Source: Conyzicola nivalis_A (GTDB taxonomy: Bacteria; Actinomycetota; Actinomycetes; Actinomycetales; Microbacteriaceae). From it: 64,000 nt of DNA. The position numbers and the translations under genes are program-made. The notes beneath the pieces were generated by a model that was not told the origin of the DNA, did no database searches, and was given only the letters and a program-made list of their open reading frames with translations. This document shows, one piece after another, positions 8,001 through 18,934 of this stretch. The first letter of the stretch is position 1; each line of letters opens with the position of its first letter. The stretch is taken from positions 186,001 through 250,000 of the forward strand of contig NZ_JBEPSJ010000005.1 in NCBI RefSeq assembly GCF_040548875.1, read 5' to 3'.

Positions 8001-8890
8001 TCGCCCGTCAGTCGCTCGATCAGCTCGCGGTAGCGGGCGGCCGTCTGCGCGACGATCTCCTGCGGGAGCGCGGGGGGAGGGGTGGCCGTCGACGGGTCCC
8101 AGTTGGCCTTCAGCCAGTTGCGCACGATCTGCTTGTCGAAGCTGGCGGTGCGGTCCCCGGTCTCGTAGAGCGCTGCGTCCCAGTACCGGCTGCTGTCGGA
8201 GGTGAGCACCTCGTCGCCGAGGGTGAGCTCGCCGGTCTCCGGGTGCGCGCCGAACTCGAACTTGGTGTCGGCGAGGATGATGCCTCGGGCTTCGGCGATC
8301 GCGGATGCGCGGGTGAAGATGTCGCGGCTCGCGTCGCGAAGGGCGGATGCGACCTCGGCTCCGACGAGCTCGACGGTTCGCTCGAAGGAGATGTTCTCGT
8401 CGTGCTCACCGAGCGGGGCCTTCCACGCGGGGGTGTAGATCGGCTCGGGCAGGCGGTCGCCGTCGTTGAGGCCGGCGGGCAGCGCTATGCCGCACACGCT
8501 CTGCGTGGCCTGGTACTCGAGCCAGCCGCTGCCGCTCAGGTAGCCGCGCACGACGCACTCCACCGGGTACATGTCGAGGGTGACGGCGAGCATGGCGCGC
8601 GTGGCGACGGCCTCGGGGATGGCGGCCCCTGAGACTGCTTCGGTCCCTGAGCCTGTCGAAGGGGCCAGGTGATTCGGCACGCCGTCGAGCTGCGCGAACC
8701 ACCACTTGCTCAGCGTGGTCAGCAGCTCGCCCTTGCCCGGGATGCCCGGCTCGAGCACGTGGTCGAACGCGCTCACGCGGTCGCTCGCCACCATCAGGAC
8801 TCGTCCCGGGTGGTCGGGCGACGTGTAGAGATCGCGCACCTTGCCCGAGTAGGCGAGGGTCCAACCGGTCAGAGCTGCGGCATCCGTCAT
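7997..8890 (-). CDS. purC: Phosphoribosylaminoimidazole-succinocarboxamide synthase (SAICAR synthetase)
   Basis: Catalyses ATP-dependent joining of aspartate to CAIR in purine synthesis. About 297 residues from the ATG at 8890 (MTDAAALTGW), which has GAGGGC eight bases upstream; a GTG at 8908 in the same frame is an alternative. Family motifs are YSGKVRDLY near the start, VASDRVSAFD near 40, ECVVRGYLSGSGW near 110 and DTKFEFG near 205. Residues about 73-86 (NHLAPSTGSGTEAV) contain a loop encoded by the dispersed GCTGAGCCTGTCGAAG-type repeat at 8642-8663, in a place where the family is normally shorter (from memory). Upstream lies repeat B element 8937-9020, separating it from purD. Confidence 0.95.
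   Translation of the reverse strand: MTDAAALTGWTLAYSGKVRDLYTSPDHPGRVLMVASDRVSAFDHVLEPGIPGKGELLTTLSKWWFAQLDGVPNHLAPSTGSGTEAVSGAAIPEAVATRAMLAVTLDMYPVECVVRGYLSGSGWLEYQATQSVCGIALPAGLNDGDRLPEPIYTPAWKAPLGEHDENISFERTVELVGAEVASALRDASRDIFTRASAIAEARGIILADTKFEFGAHPETGELTLGDEVLTSDSSRYWDAALYETGDRTASFDKQIVRNWLKANWDPSTATPPPALPQEIVAQTAARYRELIERLTGE
8642..8663 (+). repeat. Dispersed repeat A copy inside purC
   Basis: GGTCCCTGAGCCTGTCGAAG followed by GG, read antisense in frame as PSTGSGTE within the PurC N-terminal domain. A degenerate CCCCTGAGACTG lies just upstream. Confidence 0.85.
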
Positions 8891-8936
8891 GCCCTCATTA
8901 TTCCGCACCCGGCCCAGCCCCCTCGCGCGCTCGTTC

Positions 8937-9020
8937 TGCCGAATGAAGGAGATCTCGCGCGCGACGCCGCGCGATCCGCGCCAATGTGTGACTCGAGGGA
9001 GGTATCTCCTTCATTTGGCA
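8937..9020. repeat. Repeat B element (ATGAAGGAGAT subtype), 84 bp
   Basis: Left end TGCCGAATGAAGGAGAT (8937-8953) and right end ATCTCCTTCATTTGGCA (9004-9020) are inverted repeats with one difference. The core begins CTCGCGCGCGACG. It fills the purD-purC intergenic space. The element at 32477-32560 has the same ends and length. Confidence 0.85.
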
Positions 9021-9052
9021 GCGCGGCCCCGGCTGGCGGGAGCCGGTTCGCG

Positions 9053-10303
<1,251 letters not shown>

Positions 10304-10328
10304 CCGCTCAGCGTACCCGTCGAACCCG

Positions 10329-10412
10329 CCAACGAAAATGAAGGAGAAGCGCCCGCTGACCGCCGCGAAAGAGGTTTCGCGCCCGATCGCGCGCCGAAGT
10401 CCTTCGTTTTGG
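10329..10412. repeat. Repeat B element, degenerate, 84 bp
   Basis: Left region contains AAAATGAAGGAGAAGCGC and right region AAGTCCTTCGTTTTGG. The ends pair imperfectly, mixing the two subtypes. It lies in the divergent purD/SCP promoter region. Confidence 0.7.
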
Positions 10413-10448
10413 GAGGGCGGGCGCGGGCCGGGCGGCTAGCGTTGGAGC

Positions 10449-10823
10449 ATGGCCAAGGCACGCATCGATTCCGGAACGGGCACGACCGCCGTGCGCACGG
10501 CCATCGCCGGCGGCGATGTTTCACGTGACACATTGGCGACGGCGGTGCGGTATCTGCTGCAGGTCCTCGCGGAGCGGGCCGAGGGCAACACCGTCGAGGT
10601 GCGCGTTCCGCCGTTCGGCGCGGTGCAGTGCATCGAGGGGCCGCGGCACACACGCGGCACCCCGCCCAACGTCGTCGAGACGGATGCCGCGACGTGGCTC
10701 CAACTCGCTACCGGGTCGCTCGCCTGGGCCGACGCGCTCGCCGCTGGCCGCGTGCACGCGTCCGGGCAGCGCGCCGACCTCAGCGACTACCTCCCGGTTA
10801 TGGCTGCGACAATAGGGTCATGA
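10449..10823 (+). CDS. Bacterial SCP-orthologue (sterol carrier family) protein
   Basis: 124 residues, starting MAKARIDSGTGTTAVRTAI. It matches the actinobacterial sterol-carrier-family proteins usually found beside purine genes: a helical N-terminal half, VEVRVPPFGAVQCIEGPRHTRGTPPNVVE near 50-78, and TWLQLATGSLAWADALAAGRVHASG near 84-108. These have an SCP2/MDMPI-like fold with a hydrophobic pocket; ligand and role are not known. Its TGA overlaps the ATG of the next gene (ATGA). Confidence 0.85.
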   Translation: MAKARIDSGTGTTAVRTAIAGGDVSRDTLATAVRYLLQVLAERAEGNTVEVRVPPFGAVQCIEGPRHTRGTPPNVVETDAATWLQLATGSLAWADALAAGRVHASGQRADLSDYLPVMAATIGS

Positions 10824-11293
10824 GCACAACCCCCAGCGACGATCAGGATGCCGCGAACGAGACCGAGGTGCAGATCCGGCGCGCCCCCAAGTACTCCGCG
10901 TTCATCATCGTCGGCGGCGGTATCGGCGCGGTCATCACCTTCATCCTCACGGCGATCTTCCCGGTCGACCCGCTCGTCGGCTTCGGTGCCCTGTTCGGAT
11001 ACTTCGCGCTGTACGGCGTCACCGCGGGAGTGCTCGTCGGGGCGCTGCTCGCCCTGCTCCTCGACCGCATCGGGCTGCGCCGCTCGCGCCCAGCGACCGT
11101 GGTGACCGCGCCCTCGGACGACAGCGAGCCCACCGTCTACGTCACCGACGAGCCCGCCGCGGAGTCGCCCGACGGCGAGCCCGCTCCCGGCGAGCCCGCT
11201 CCCGCCGAGCCCGCCGCCGAGCCCGTCGAAGCGCCCGCGCCCGAGACCCCGCCGGCGCCTACCGACGGCTCGGCCCCCGAACCCCGCCCGTAA
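10820..11293 (+). CDS. Membrane protein with Pro/Glu/Ala-rich C-terminal tail
   Basis: 157 residues. Two hydrophobic segments (FIIVGGGIGAVITFILTAIF near 31-50 and YFALYGVTAGVLVGALLALLL near 62-83) are followed by a long tail rich in Pro, Glu and Ala. The tail includes EPAAEPVEAPAP, which matches the peptide (VAEPVEAP) made by the dispersed repeat A in other genes; the DNA at 11216-11234 is a diverged copy. The N-terminal part resembles small membrane proteins found after SCP-like genes in related genomes. Overlaps the SCP-like gene by four bases. Confidence 0.75.
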   Translation: MSTTPSDDQDAANETEVQIRRAPKYSAFIIVGGGIGAVITFILTAIFPVDPLVGFGALFGYFALYGVTAGVLVGALLALLLDRIGLRRSRPATVVTAPSDDSEPTVYVTDEPAAESPDGEPAPGEPAPAEPAAEPVEAPAPETPPAPTDGSAPEPRP

Positions 11294-11352
11294 ACGTCCC
11301 GACCGAATTCGCCGGCCCGAGGCATACGCGAGCCCGAATCGACGACCTCCGC

Positions 11353-11433
11353 TGAAAACGAAGGAGATCTCGCGCGAAACGCTGCCCTTGCGCGTGAACG
11401 AGCGACTCCACGCGGCGATCTCCTTCGTTTTCG
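11353..11433. repeat. Repeat B element (AACGAAGGAGAT subtype), 81 bp
   Basis: Left end TGAAAACGAAGGAGATC (11353-11369) and right end GATCTCCTTCGTTTTCG (11417-11433) are inverted repeats with one difference at the outer end. The core starts TCGCGCGAAACG. It sits between two convergent genes. The element at 30694-30774 shares these ends. Confidence 0.85.
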
Positions 11434-11470
11434 GAGAGAACCGAGAGAACGACGGCGCCGGGCGACCCGG

Positions 11471-11761
11471 TCAGACCAGGATCGACGCCAGCCCGGCGGC
11501 GCAGGCCAGCGTGCCGACCCCGGCGATGAGCGCGAAGCCGTGGCGCGGCGCCGGGCCGACGAACGAGCGACGGGCCGCGAACAGCACGATCGCCGCGGCG
11601 CCGACGAGCAGCGTCGCGCCGAGCGCCGAGAGCGCCGGCTGCTCGGCGACAAAGCCAGAGCGCACGAGCAGCAGCGCCACGACGATCACCGACAGGGCGG
11701 TGCGGTTCCACGAGAGCGACGTGCGCTCCCGCTGCAGACCGGGGTCGGCCGGGGCGCTCAA
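11471..11761 (-). CDS. DUF202 family membrane protein (second of a pair)
   Basis: 96 residues from the TTG at 11761, which overlaps the stop of the preceding DUF202 gene (TTGA). The protein begins SAPADPGLQRERTSLSWNRTALS and has three hydrophobic segments. The ERTSLSWNRTAL motif at the first span is the DUF202 signature. Function is unknown; YidG/YidH of E. coli are the best-known relatives and also occur as a pair. Last gene of the purF operon. Confidence 0.8.
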   Translation of the reverse strand: MSAPADPGLQRERTSLSWNRTALSVIVVALLLVRSGFVAEQPALSALGATLLVGAAAIVLFAARRSFVGPAPRHGFALIAGVGTLACAAGLASILV

Positions 11762-12099
11762 CCCATCACCACCAGCACCACGACCAGAGCCGCGACGCCG
11801 ATGAGCAGCACCGATCCGAGCACGGGCAGCACCGAGCCGTGCGGAAGCGGACGGTCGTGCCGCATCGCGATCTCGTTGGCCCGCCAGCGCAGGTACGCGA
11901 TGACGCACACAGCCCCCGCGACCACGGTGAGCACGATCGCGATGGCCTTCACCAGCGGCGCTTCGACGAACTGGTCGAGCACGACGCCGCCCGCGAGCAG
12001 CGCGAGGGCCGTGCGCAGCCAGGCGAGAAACGTGCGCTCGTTGGCGAGCGAGAACCGGTAGTCGGGCTCGTGCCCCTCGTCACGCCATCTCGCAGCCAT
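11758..12099 (-). CDS. DUF202 family membrane protein, YidH-like (first of a pair)
   Basis: 113 residues from the ATG at 12099 (MAARWRDEGHEPDYRFSLANERTFLAWLRTAL). The ANERTFLAWLRTALALLAGG stretch is the DUF202 signature, followed by two more membrane spans. The frame is open further upstream into purF, but the start given lies two bases after the purF stop and fits the family N-terminus. Pairs of DUF202 proteins probably form one membrane complex; role unknown. Confidence 0.82.
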   Translation of the reverse strand: MAARWRDEGHEPDYRFSLANERTFLAWLRTALALLAGGVVLDQFVEAPLVKAIAIVLTVVAGAVCVIAYLRWRANEIAMRHDRPLPHGSVLPVLGSVLLIGVAALVVVLVVMG

Positions 12100-12101
12100 G
12101 G

Positions 12102-13559
12102 TCAGCTCAGCTGGTTCGCTTCCACCCACGCGAGGTACTCGGGGCTGACGGTGCCGGTCACGTAGTCGCCGGTGAAGCAGCTCATCTCGAGCTCGGTGAG
12201 ATTCGACCCCTCCAGGATGGCGGCCTGCATGTCGGCGACCTCCTGGTAGATCAGATAGTCGGCGCCGAGCTCGGTCGCGATCTCGGGGATGCGGCGTCCG
12301 TGGGCGACGAGCTCCTCACGCGACGGCATGTTGATGCCGTACACGTGCGGGAAGCGCACGGGCGGCGCGGCCGAGGTGAACGTGACCTTGTTGGCGCCGG
12401 CGTCGCGGGCCATCTGCACGATCTCCTTCGAGGTCGTTCCGCGCACGATCGAGTCGTCGACGATGAGGATGTTTTTGCCGCGGAACTCGCTGCCCATCGC
12501 GTTCAGCTTCTGCTTCACGCTCTTCTTGCGCTCTTCCTGCCCGGGCATGATGAAGGTGCGGCCCACGTAGCGGTTCTTGTAGAAGCCCTCGCGGTACTCG
12601 ATGCCGAGCTTCTGCGCGACCTGCATGGCGGCGGGCCGCGACGAGTCGGGGATGGGCATGACGACGTCGATGTCGCCCATCGGCGTGTACTGCGCGATGG
12701 TGTCGGCGAGGCGGTCGCCGAGTCGCAGGCGCGCGTCGTACACCGAGATGCCGTTCATGATCGAGTCGGGACGGGCGAGGTAGACGTACTCGAACGAGCA
12801 CGGGACAAGCCGCGGGTTCGGCGCGCACTGCTTCGAGAACATCTCGCCGCCGCGCGTGATGAACACGGCCTCACCGGGGGCGACGTCGCGGACGACCTCG
12901 TAACCGCCGCTTTCGAGGACGAGAGATTCGGATGCCACGATCCATTCCTCACCCACGAGACCAGCAGGGCGCTTGCCCAGGATCAGCGGGCGGATGCCGA
13001 ACGGGTCGCGGAACGCCAGCAGCCCGTGACCGGCGATGAGGGCGATCGCGGCGTAGGAGCCCTCGACCCGCTCGTGAACTCGCGACACGGCGTTGAACAC
13101 CTGGTCGGGGTCGAGGTCGGCGCCCGAGACCTGCGCCTGCAGCTCGTGCGCGAGCACGTTGACGAGCAGCTCCGTGTCGGAGGTGGTGTTCAGGTGGCGA
13201 CGGTCGACGTCGAACAGCTCGCGGGTGAGCTCGCGGGTGTTCGTGAGGTTTCCGTTGTGGATGAGCGTGATGCCGTAGGGCGCGTTCACGTAGAACGGCT
13301 GGGCCTCCTGCTCGTTCGCGGCGTTGCCCTTGGTGGCGTAGCGCACGTGGCCGATGCCCATGTTGCCGAGCAGGCCGCGCATGTCGCGGGTGCGGTACGC
13401 CTCGCGTACCTGGCCTTTGGCCTTGGTGCTGTAGAAGGTGCTGCCGTCGGCCGTGGAGATACCCGTCGAGTCCTGGCCGCGGTGCTGCAGTAGCAGCAGA
13501 GCGTCGTAGACCTGTTGGTTAGCCGGCTGGGAAGAAACGATGCCAACAATGCCGCACAT
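12102..13559 (-). CDS. purF: Amidophosphoribosyltransferase
   Basis: First committed enzyme of purine synthesis, making phosphoribosylamine from PRPP and glutamine. 485 residues. It starts MCGIVGIV, so Cys2 becomes the N-terminal nucleophile of the glutaminase (Ntn) domain after Met removal and there is no propeptide. GHVRYATKG near 75 and HNGNLTN near 105 belong to the glutaminase. The PRPP-binding loop is ILIVDDSIVRGTTSKEIV, near 365. Length is normal. It is divergent from purM, with about 73 bases of shared promoter space, and is followed by the DUF202 pair. Confidence 0.97.
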   Translation of the reverse strand: MCGIVGIVSSQPANQQVYDALLLLQHRGQDSTGISTADGSTFYSTKAKGQVREAYRTRDMRGLLGNMGIGHVRYATKGNAANEQEAQPFYVNAPYGITLIHNGNLTNTRELTRELFDVDRRHLNTTSDTELLVNVLAHELQAQVSGADLDPDQVFNAVSRVHERVEGSYAAIALIAGHGLLAFRDPFGIRPLILGKRPAGLVGEEWIVASESLVLESGGYEVVRDVAPGEAVFITRGGEMFSKQCAPNPRLVPCSFEYVYLARPDSIMNGISVYDARLRLGDRLADTIAQYTPMGDIDVVMPIPDSSRPAAMQVAQKLGIEYREGFYKNRYVGRTFIMPGQEERKKSVKQKLNAMGSEFRGKNILIVDDSIVRGTTSKEIVQMARDAGANKVTFTSAAPPVRFPHVYGINMPSREELVAHGRRIPEIATELGADYLIYQEVADMQAAILEGSNLTELEMSCFTGDYVTGTVSPEYLAWVEANQLS

Positions 13560-13632
13560 GCGGAATTAGCTCCAGACCGTAGAGTTGGGGGGATATCTCT
13601 AGTCTTTCACGCCCAGGATGGGAACCTCACGC

Positions 13633-14724
13633 ATGAGTAACAAGTACGCCGAGGCAGGGGTCGACACCGCTGCCGGTGATCTGGCCGTCGAGCTCATGAA
13701 GTCCGCGGTCTCCGCGACCCACGGCCCCTCCGTGGTCGGGGGTTTTGGCGGATTCGCCGGCCTCTTCGACGTCTCGTTCCTGAAGGACTACGACCGACCG
13801 CTGCTCGCGACATCGACCGACGGCGTCGGAACGAAAGTCGCCATCGCGCAGGCTCTCGACAAGCACGACACCATCGGGCAGGACCTCGTGGGCATGGTGG
13901 TCGACGACATCGTCGTGGTCGGAGCGCGCCCGCTGTTCATGACTGACTACATCGCCTGCGGCCGTGTGGTGCCCGCGCGCATCGCCGACATCGTGAAGGG
14001 GATCGCCCTCGCCTGCTCCGAGACCGGCACGGCGCTCGTCGGCGGCGAGACCGCGGAGCACCCCGGCCTCCTCGGCCCCGACGACTATGACGTGGCGGGT
14101 GCCGCTGTCGGCGTGGTCGAGGCCGACAAGGCGCTCGGCCCCGAGCGTGTGGTCGACGGCGACGTGGTCGTCGCCATCGCGTCATCCGGCCTGCACAGCA
14201 ACGGTTTCTCGCTCGTGCGCCACATTCTCGGCAACGCGGGCGTCGGCTACACCGACAATTCGAACGACCTCGGCAACGTCGGCGAGGCGCTGCTCGTGCC
14301 GACCCGGCTCTACACGACCCCGCTGCTCGGCGTGATCGACGAGCTGCCCGGCGCGATCCACTCGCTCAGCCACGTCACCGGCGGCGGCATCGCCGCGAAC
14401 CTCGCGCGGGTGCTGCCGATCGGCTCGTGGGTCGACCTCGAGCGTTCGACCTGGTCGCCCGACCCGGTGTTCCGCGTGCTCGCCGACCTCGGGTCGATGA
14501 CGCTCGAGGAGACCGAGGGAACGTGGAACCTCGGCATCGGCATGTTCGCCGTCGTCGCAGCGGATGCCGCGGCCGCGGTCATCGCGTCGATCGAGTCAGC
14601 GGGCATCCCGGCCTGGGAGGCCGGCCGGGTCAGCATCGCCGAGCGTTCGCTCGCGGGATTCGAGCAGGGTGCCAAGGGCGTCAACGGCGGGGCCGTGCGG
14701 CTCTCGGGCGCGTACAAGGCGTAG
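13633..14724 (+). CDS. purM: Phosphoribosylformylglycinamidine cyclo-ligase (AIR synthetase)
   Basis: ATP-dependent ring closure of FGAM to AIR. 363 residues from the ATG at 13633 (MSNKYAEAGVDTAAGD), chosen because homologues begin there; an in-frame ATG at 13618 would add five residues. Signature segments are GGFGGFAGLFD near 37, STDGVGTKVAIA near 57, VVVGARPLFMTDYIACG near 92, GGETAEHPG near 137 and THVTGGGIAANLARVLP-like sequence near 245. A repeat A palindrome follows eight bases after the stop and probably ends transcription. Confidence 0.96.
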   Translation: MSNKYAEAGVDTAAGDLAVELMKSAVSATHGPSVVGGFGGFAGLFDVSFLKDYDRPLLATSTDGVGTKVAIAQALDKHDTIGQDLVGMVVDDIVVVGARPLFMTDYIACGRVVPARIADIVKGIALACSETGTALVGGETAEHPGLLGPDDYDVAGAAVGVVEADKALGPERVVDGDVVVAIASSGLHSNGFSLVRHILGNAGVGYTDNSNDLGNVGEALLVPTRLYTTPLLGVIDELPGAIHSLSHVTGGGIAANLARVLPIGSWVDLERSTWSPDPVFRVLADLGSMTLEETEGTWNLGIGMFAVVAADAAAAVIASIESAGIPAWEAGRVSIAERSLAGFEQGAKGVNGGAVRLSGAYKA

Positions 14725-14731
14725 AACCGAC

Positions 14732-14788
14732 GCTGAGCCTGTCGAAGCGCCGCGCCGTAGGGCGTGCGAGCGCTTCGACAGGCTCAGC
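14732..14788. terminator. Perfect 19-bp palindrome of two repeat A copies between purM and the DUF3073 gene
   Basis: GCTGAGCCTGTCGAAGCGC (14732-14750) and its exact reverse complement (14770-14788), separated by 19 bases. It lies between convergent genes and would form a strong hairpin in transcripts from both sides, although no T-run follows. Confidence 0.7.
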
Positions 14789-14799
14789 GAACGAGAGGT

Positions 14800-15081
14800 C
14801 TATGCGCTGTGGCGCGCGTCGTCGTCTTCGGCTTGGTAGCTGCCGGGAACGTATTCATCGTCCTCGTCGTCGTCGTCGTCATCGTCGACCTCTGCCGACG
14901 GAGCAGCGGAGCCGGCGACGTATTCCGGCCATGCCGCGAGGTCCTCGTCGAGTCGAGGATCTCCGGGCTCGCCGGAAGTGCCGAGCTCTTTTTGAAGAGC
15001 TCCGTAGTTGGTGTCAGGACTGAAGTACTTCAGGTCTCGTGCGACCTTGGTGTGCTTCGCCTTTTGACGGCCTCGCCCCAT
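14800..15081 (-). CDS. DUF3073 family protein
   Basis: 93 residues. The basic N-terminus MGRGRQKAKHTKVARDLKYFSP is the hallmark of the actinobacterial DUF3073 family, usually found next to purM. The rest is acidic, with a run of Asp residues (VDDDDDDDEDDEYVPGSYQ). A strong purine-rich site (GAGGGGG) precedes the ATG. The family's basic-head/acidic-tail build suggests nucleic-acid or ribosome contact, but no function is established to my knowledge. Confidence 0.9.
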   Translation of the reverse strand: MGRGRQKAKHTKVARDLKYFSPDTNYGALQKELGTSGEPGDPRLDEDLAAWPEYVAGSAAPSAEVDDDDDDDEDDEYVPGSYQAEDDDARHSA

Positions 15082-15203
15082 GCGTAGACCCCCTCATGAA
15101 TCAGTCCGAAGGGAACCTTGAGGGTTCCGGGAATTTGCGAACAGCGATCTAACGAAAAGTAGTGTGCAGTTTAGCACGCAGGGTCAGCGGGTAACGTTGT
15201 CGC

Positions 15204-17075
<1,872 letters not shown>

Positions 17076-17093
17076 GCGGCGCCGCGGGCGCGG

Positions 17094-18020
17094 CTACCGC
17101 TCGGCGAAGACCGTCGTCCAGTCGTCGCGCATGCTGACGACGATCCAGTCCCGCTCGGCGGCCTCGGCGAGCGCCCGCTCGGAACCGCGGTCGTAGGCGA
17201 ACTCGCGCTGATCGTCGTCGTGGTGCACGAGCAGCCCGAGTCCCGATCCGTCGCCCCCCGCGAAACGCAGCATCGGGATGTCGCCGTTCGCGTTCCCGCC
17301 GGCGATGAGCGGCCGTTTGCCTACCCGGCTCCAGATGCGCACCGGCTTCTCGGGGCCGTCGTCGAGAAAACCGAAGCTGTCGCCGTAGACGATGTCTCCA
17401 CCCGAATCGCTCTCCCGCCAGTGCAGGCCGAGGCTCGACCCGATGACGCGGTCGGCAGAGAGCCCGTAGATCTCGGGTGCGAAGGGCCGCATGAAGTCGC
17501 GGTCGCCGCCCGAGGCGATGTAGACGGTGAAGCCGTGGCGCTCGAGGTAGCGCACCAGCTCGAGCATCGGCACGTAGCTCAGTTCGCGGAACAGCCTGTG
17601 CACCACCGGGTTCTCGGTCCCGGCGAGGAAGGCGGTGACATCGGCCGCGTACTCGTCGACCGTGAGGCCGTTCATGTCGGCGACGATCGCCGCGAGCACG
17701 GTGCGCACGTCGGTGTCGTCGCCCGCGTAGTGCCGCTCGACCACTCCGCCCAGCCAGCGGAAGTCGCCGGCGAGCGCCGAGGCGTACGGCTCGTGGTCGG
17801 CGAGCGACGGGTCGCGTTGCGCCGCCTTCGCCCAGCGTTCGACGATGAAGTGCAGCTGAACAGGCATGGGGCGCTCGCACCAGAGCGTTCCGTCGTTGTC
17901 GAAGACCGCGACCCGGTCGGCCGGGGGCACGCCGGCGTCGTCGACGCCGGCGACGAACTCGAGGATGCGCGAGCGGGCGGCGCCGTCGCGCCAGGAGGGG
18001 AGATCGGTGTCGGTGGGCAT
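17094..18020 (-). CDS. HAD-superfamily phosphatase
   Basis: 308 residues from the ATG at 18020 (MPTDTDLPSWRD); a GTG at 18059 is an in-frame alternative without a ribosome site. Motif I VAVFDNDGTLWCE near 37-48 supplies the nucleophile Asp and the acid/base Asp. Motif II is YIASGGDRDFMRPF near 167. Motif III Lys (VGKRPLIAGG) and motif IV (NANGDIPMLRFAG) follow near 236-253. It resembles the SerB/haloacid dehalogenase-like group that acts on phosphorylated small molecules. No signal peptide. Substrate unknown. Confidence 0.85.
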   Translation of the reverse strand: MPTDTDLPSWRDGAARSRILEFVAGVDDAGVPPADRVAVFDNDGTLWCERPMPVQLHFIVERWAKAAQRDPSLADHEPYASALAGDFRWLGGVVERHYAGDDTDVRTVLAAIVADMNGLTVDEYAADVTAFLAGTENPVVHRLFRELSYVPMLELVRYLERHGFTVYIASGGDRDFMRPFAPEIYGLSADRVIGSSLGLHWRESDSGGDIVYGDSFGFLDDGPEKPVRIWSRVGKRPLIAGGNANGDIPMLRFAGGDGSGLGLLVHHDDDQREFAYDRGSERALAEAAERDWIVVSMRDDWTTVFAER

Positions 18021-18084
18021 GTGCTCGACCCTGCGGCACGCGAGCGGCTCGCTCTTCACTCGGGCCGGGTGAACCGCGTGCGGG

Positions 18085-18444
18085 TCAGCGCAGCGCGAGG
18101 TAGGCGAGTGCCGCGGCCCCGACGCCGAGCACCAGGTTCGCCGTCACGCTCGCGAACGCCGTGCGCGCGCGGCCCGACTGCACCAGCTGCACGGTCTCGA
18201 CGCTGAAGGTGCTGAACGTGGTGAGGCCGCCGCAGAGACCGGTGAGCAGGACGACCCGCACGTCGGCACCGATCGCGGCCCGCTCGGCGAGCCCGAGCAC
18301 CGCGCCCCCGATTGCAGACCCGGCTACGTTGACGACCAGTACCGCCCAGGCCAGGCGCGGCGCGAACAGCAGCGACACGGCGTAACGCGCGGCGGCGGCC
18401 GCTGCGCCGGTGACGACGATGACGAGGGCGAGCAGCGGTGTCAT
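18085..18444 (-). CDS. crcB: CrcB/Fluc fluoride ion channel, subunit 2
   Basis: 119 residues with four hydrophobic segments, as in the Fluc family. Family landmarks are AARYAVSLLF in the first span, VVNVAGSAIGGAVLG in the second, and GLCGGLTTFSTFSVETVQL in the third, which holds the TTFSTF pore signature. Fluc channels are antiparallel dimers that let fluoride leave the cell; two different genes side by side usually make a heterodimer. The ATG overlaps the stop of the upstream crcB gene. I saw no fluoride riboswitch upstream. Confidence 0.92.
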   Translation of the reverse strand: MTPLLALVIVVTGAAAAAARYAVSLLFAPRLAWAVLVVNVAGSAIGGAVLGLAERAAIGADVRVVLLTGLCGGLTTFSTFSVETVQLVQSGRARTAFASVTANLVLGVGAAALAYLALR

Positions 18445-18881
18445 TCGCTGACCTCGTCGATCACGGTGGCGTCCGGCGTCCCGACCCTGAGCCCGGCCCA
18501 CGCCGCACCGAGCCCGAGAACGACGGTCGCCGCCAGGTAGCCGACCCCGAGCATCCACTCGTCCGCAGAAGCGAGGGCGACCAGCGACACCGCGAACGCC
18601 GAGTAGGTCGTGAACGAGCCGAGCAGGCCGGGGCCGAGACCCGCCTTCACCCAGTCGCGGGCCGTCGGCCAGTAGCGGCCGACGAGCAGGCCGAGCGCGA
18701 ACGCGCCCGCGACGTTGATCACGATCGTCGAGACCGGAAACGCGTCGTCCGCGTGCGGGATCGCCAGATCGAGCGCGAGGCGGAGGCCCGTGCCGATCAT
18801 GCCGCCGACGACGACCGCGAGCAGCGACCGGGCAGACCCGGCGCTGGGCCGGGAAATCGGCCGGCCGGAATCCTTGGTCAC
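18441..18881 (-). CDS. crcB: CrcB/Fluc fluoride ion channel, subunit 1
   Basis: About 146 residues from a GTG at 18881 (VTKDSGRPISRPSAGS); an ATG at 18935 also keeps the frame but would overlap the divergent gene's start. Four hydrophobic segments carry GGMIGTGLRLALDL, VINVAGAFALGLLVG and LLGSFTTYSAFAVSLV, the last being the pore motif. It forms a four-base overlap with its partner, so the two subunits should be made in step. The N-terminal ~20 residues before the first span are variable and the exact start is uncertain. Confidence 0.88.
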   Translation of the reverse strand: MTKDSGRPISRPSAGSARSLLAVVVGGMIGTGLRLALDLAIPHADDAFPVSTIVINVAGAFALGLLVGRYWPTARDWVKAGLGPGLLGSFTTYSAFAVSLVALASADEWMLGVGYLAATVVLGLGAAWAGLRVGTPDATVIDEVSE

Positions 18882-18934
18882 GAGGGGCGAGCCTACTCTC
18901 GTGTGCCCCGGCCGGCGGGACCTAGACTGCAGCA

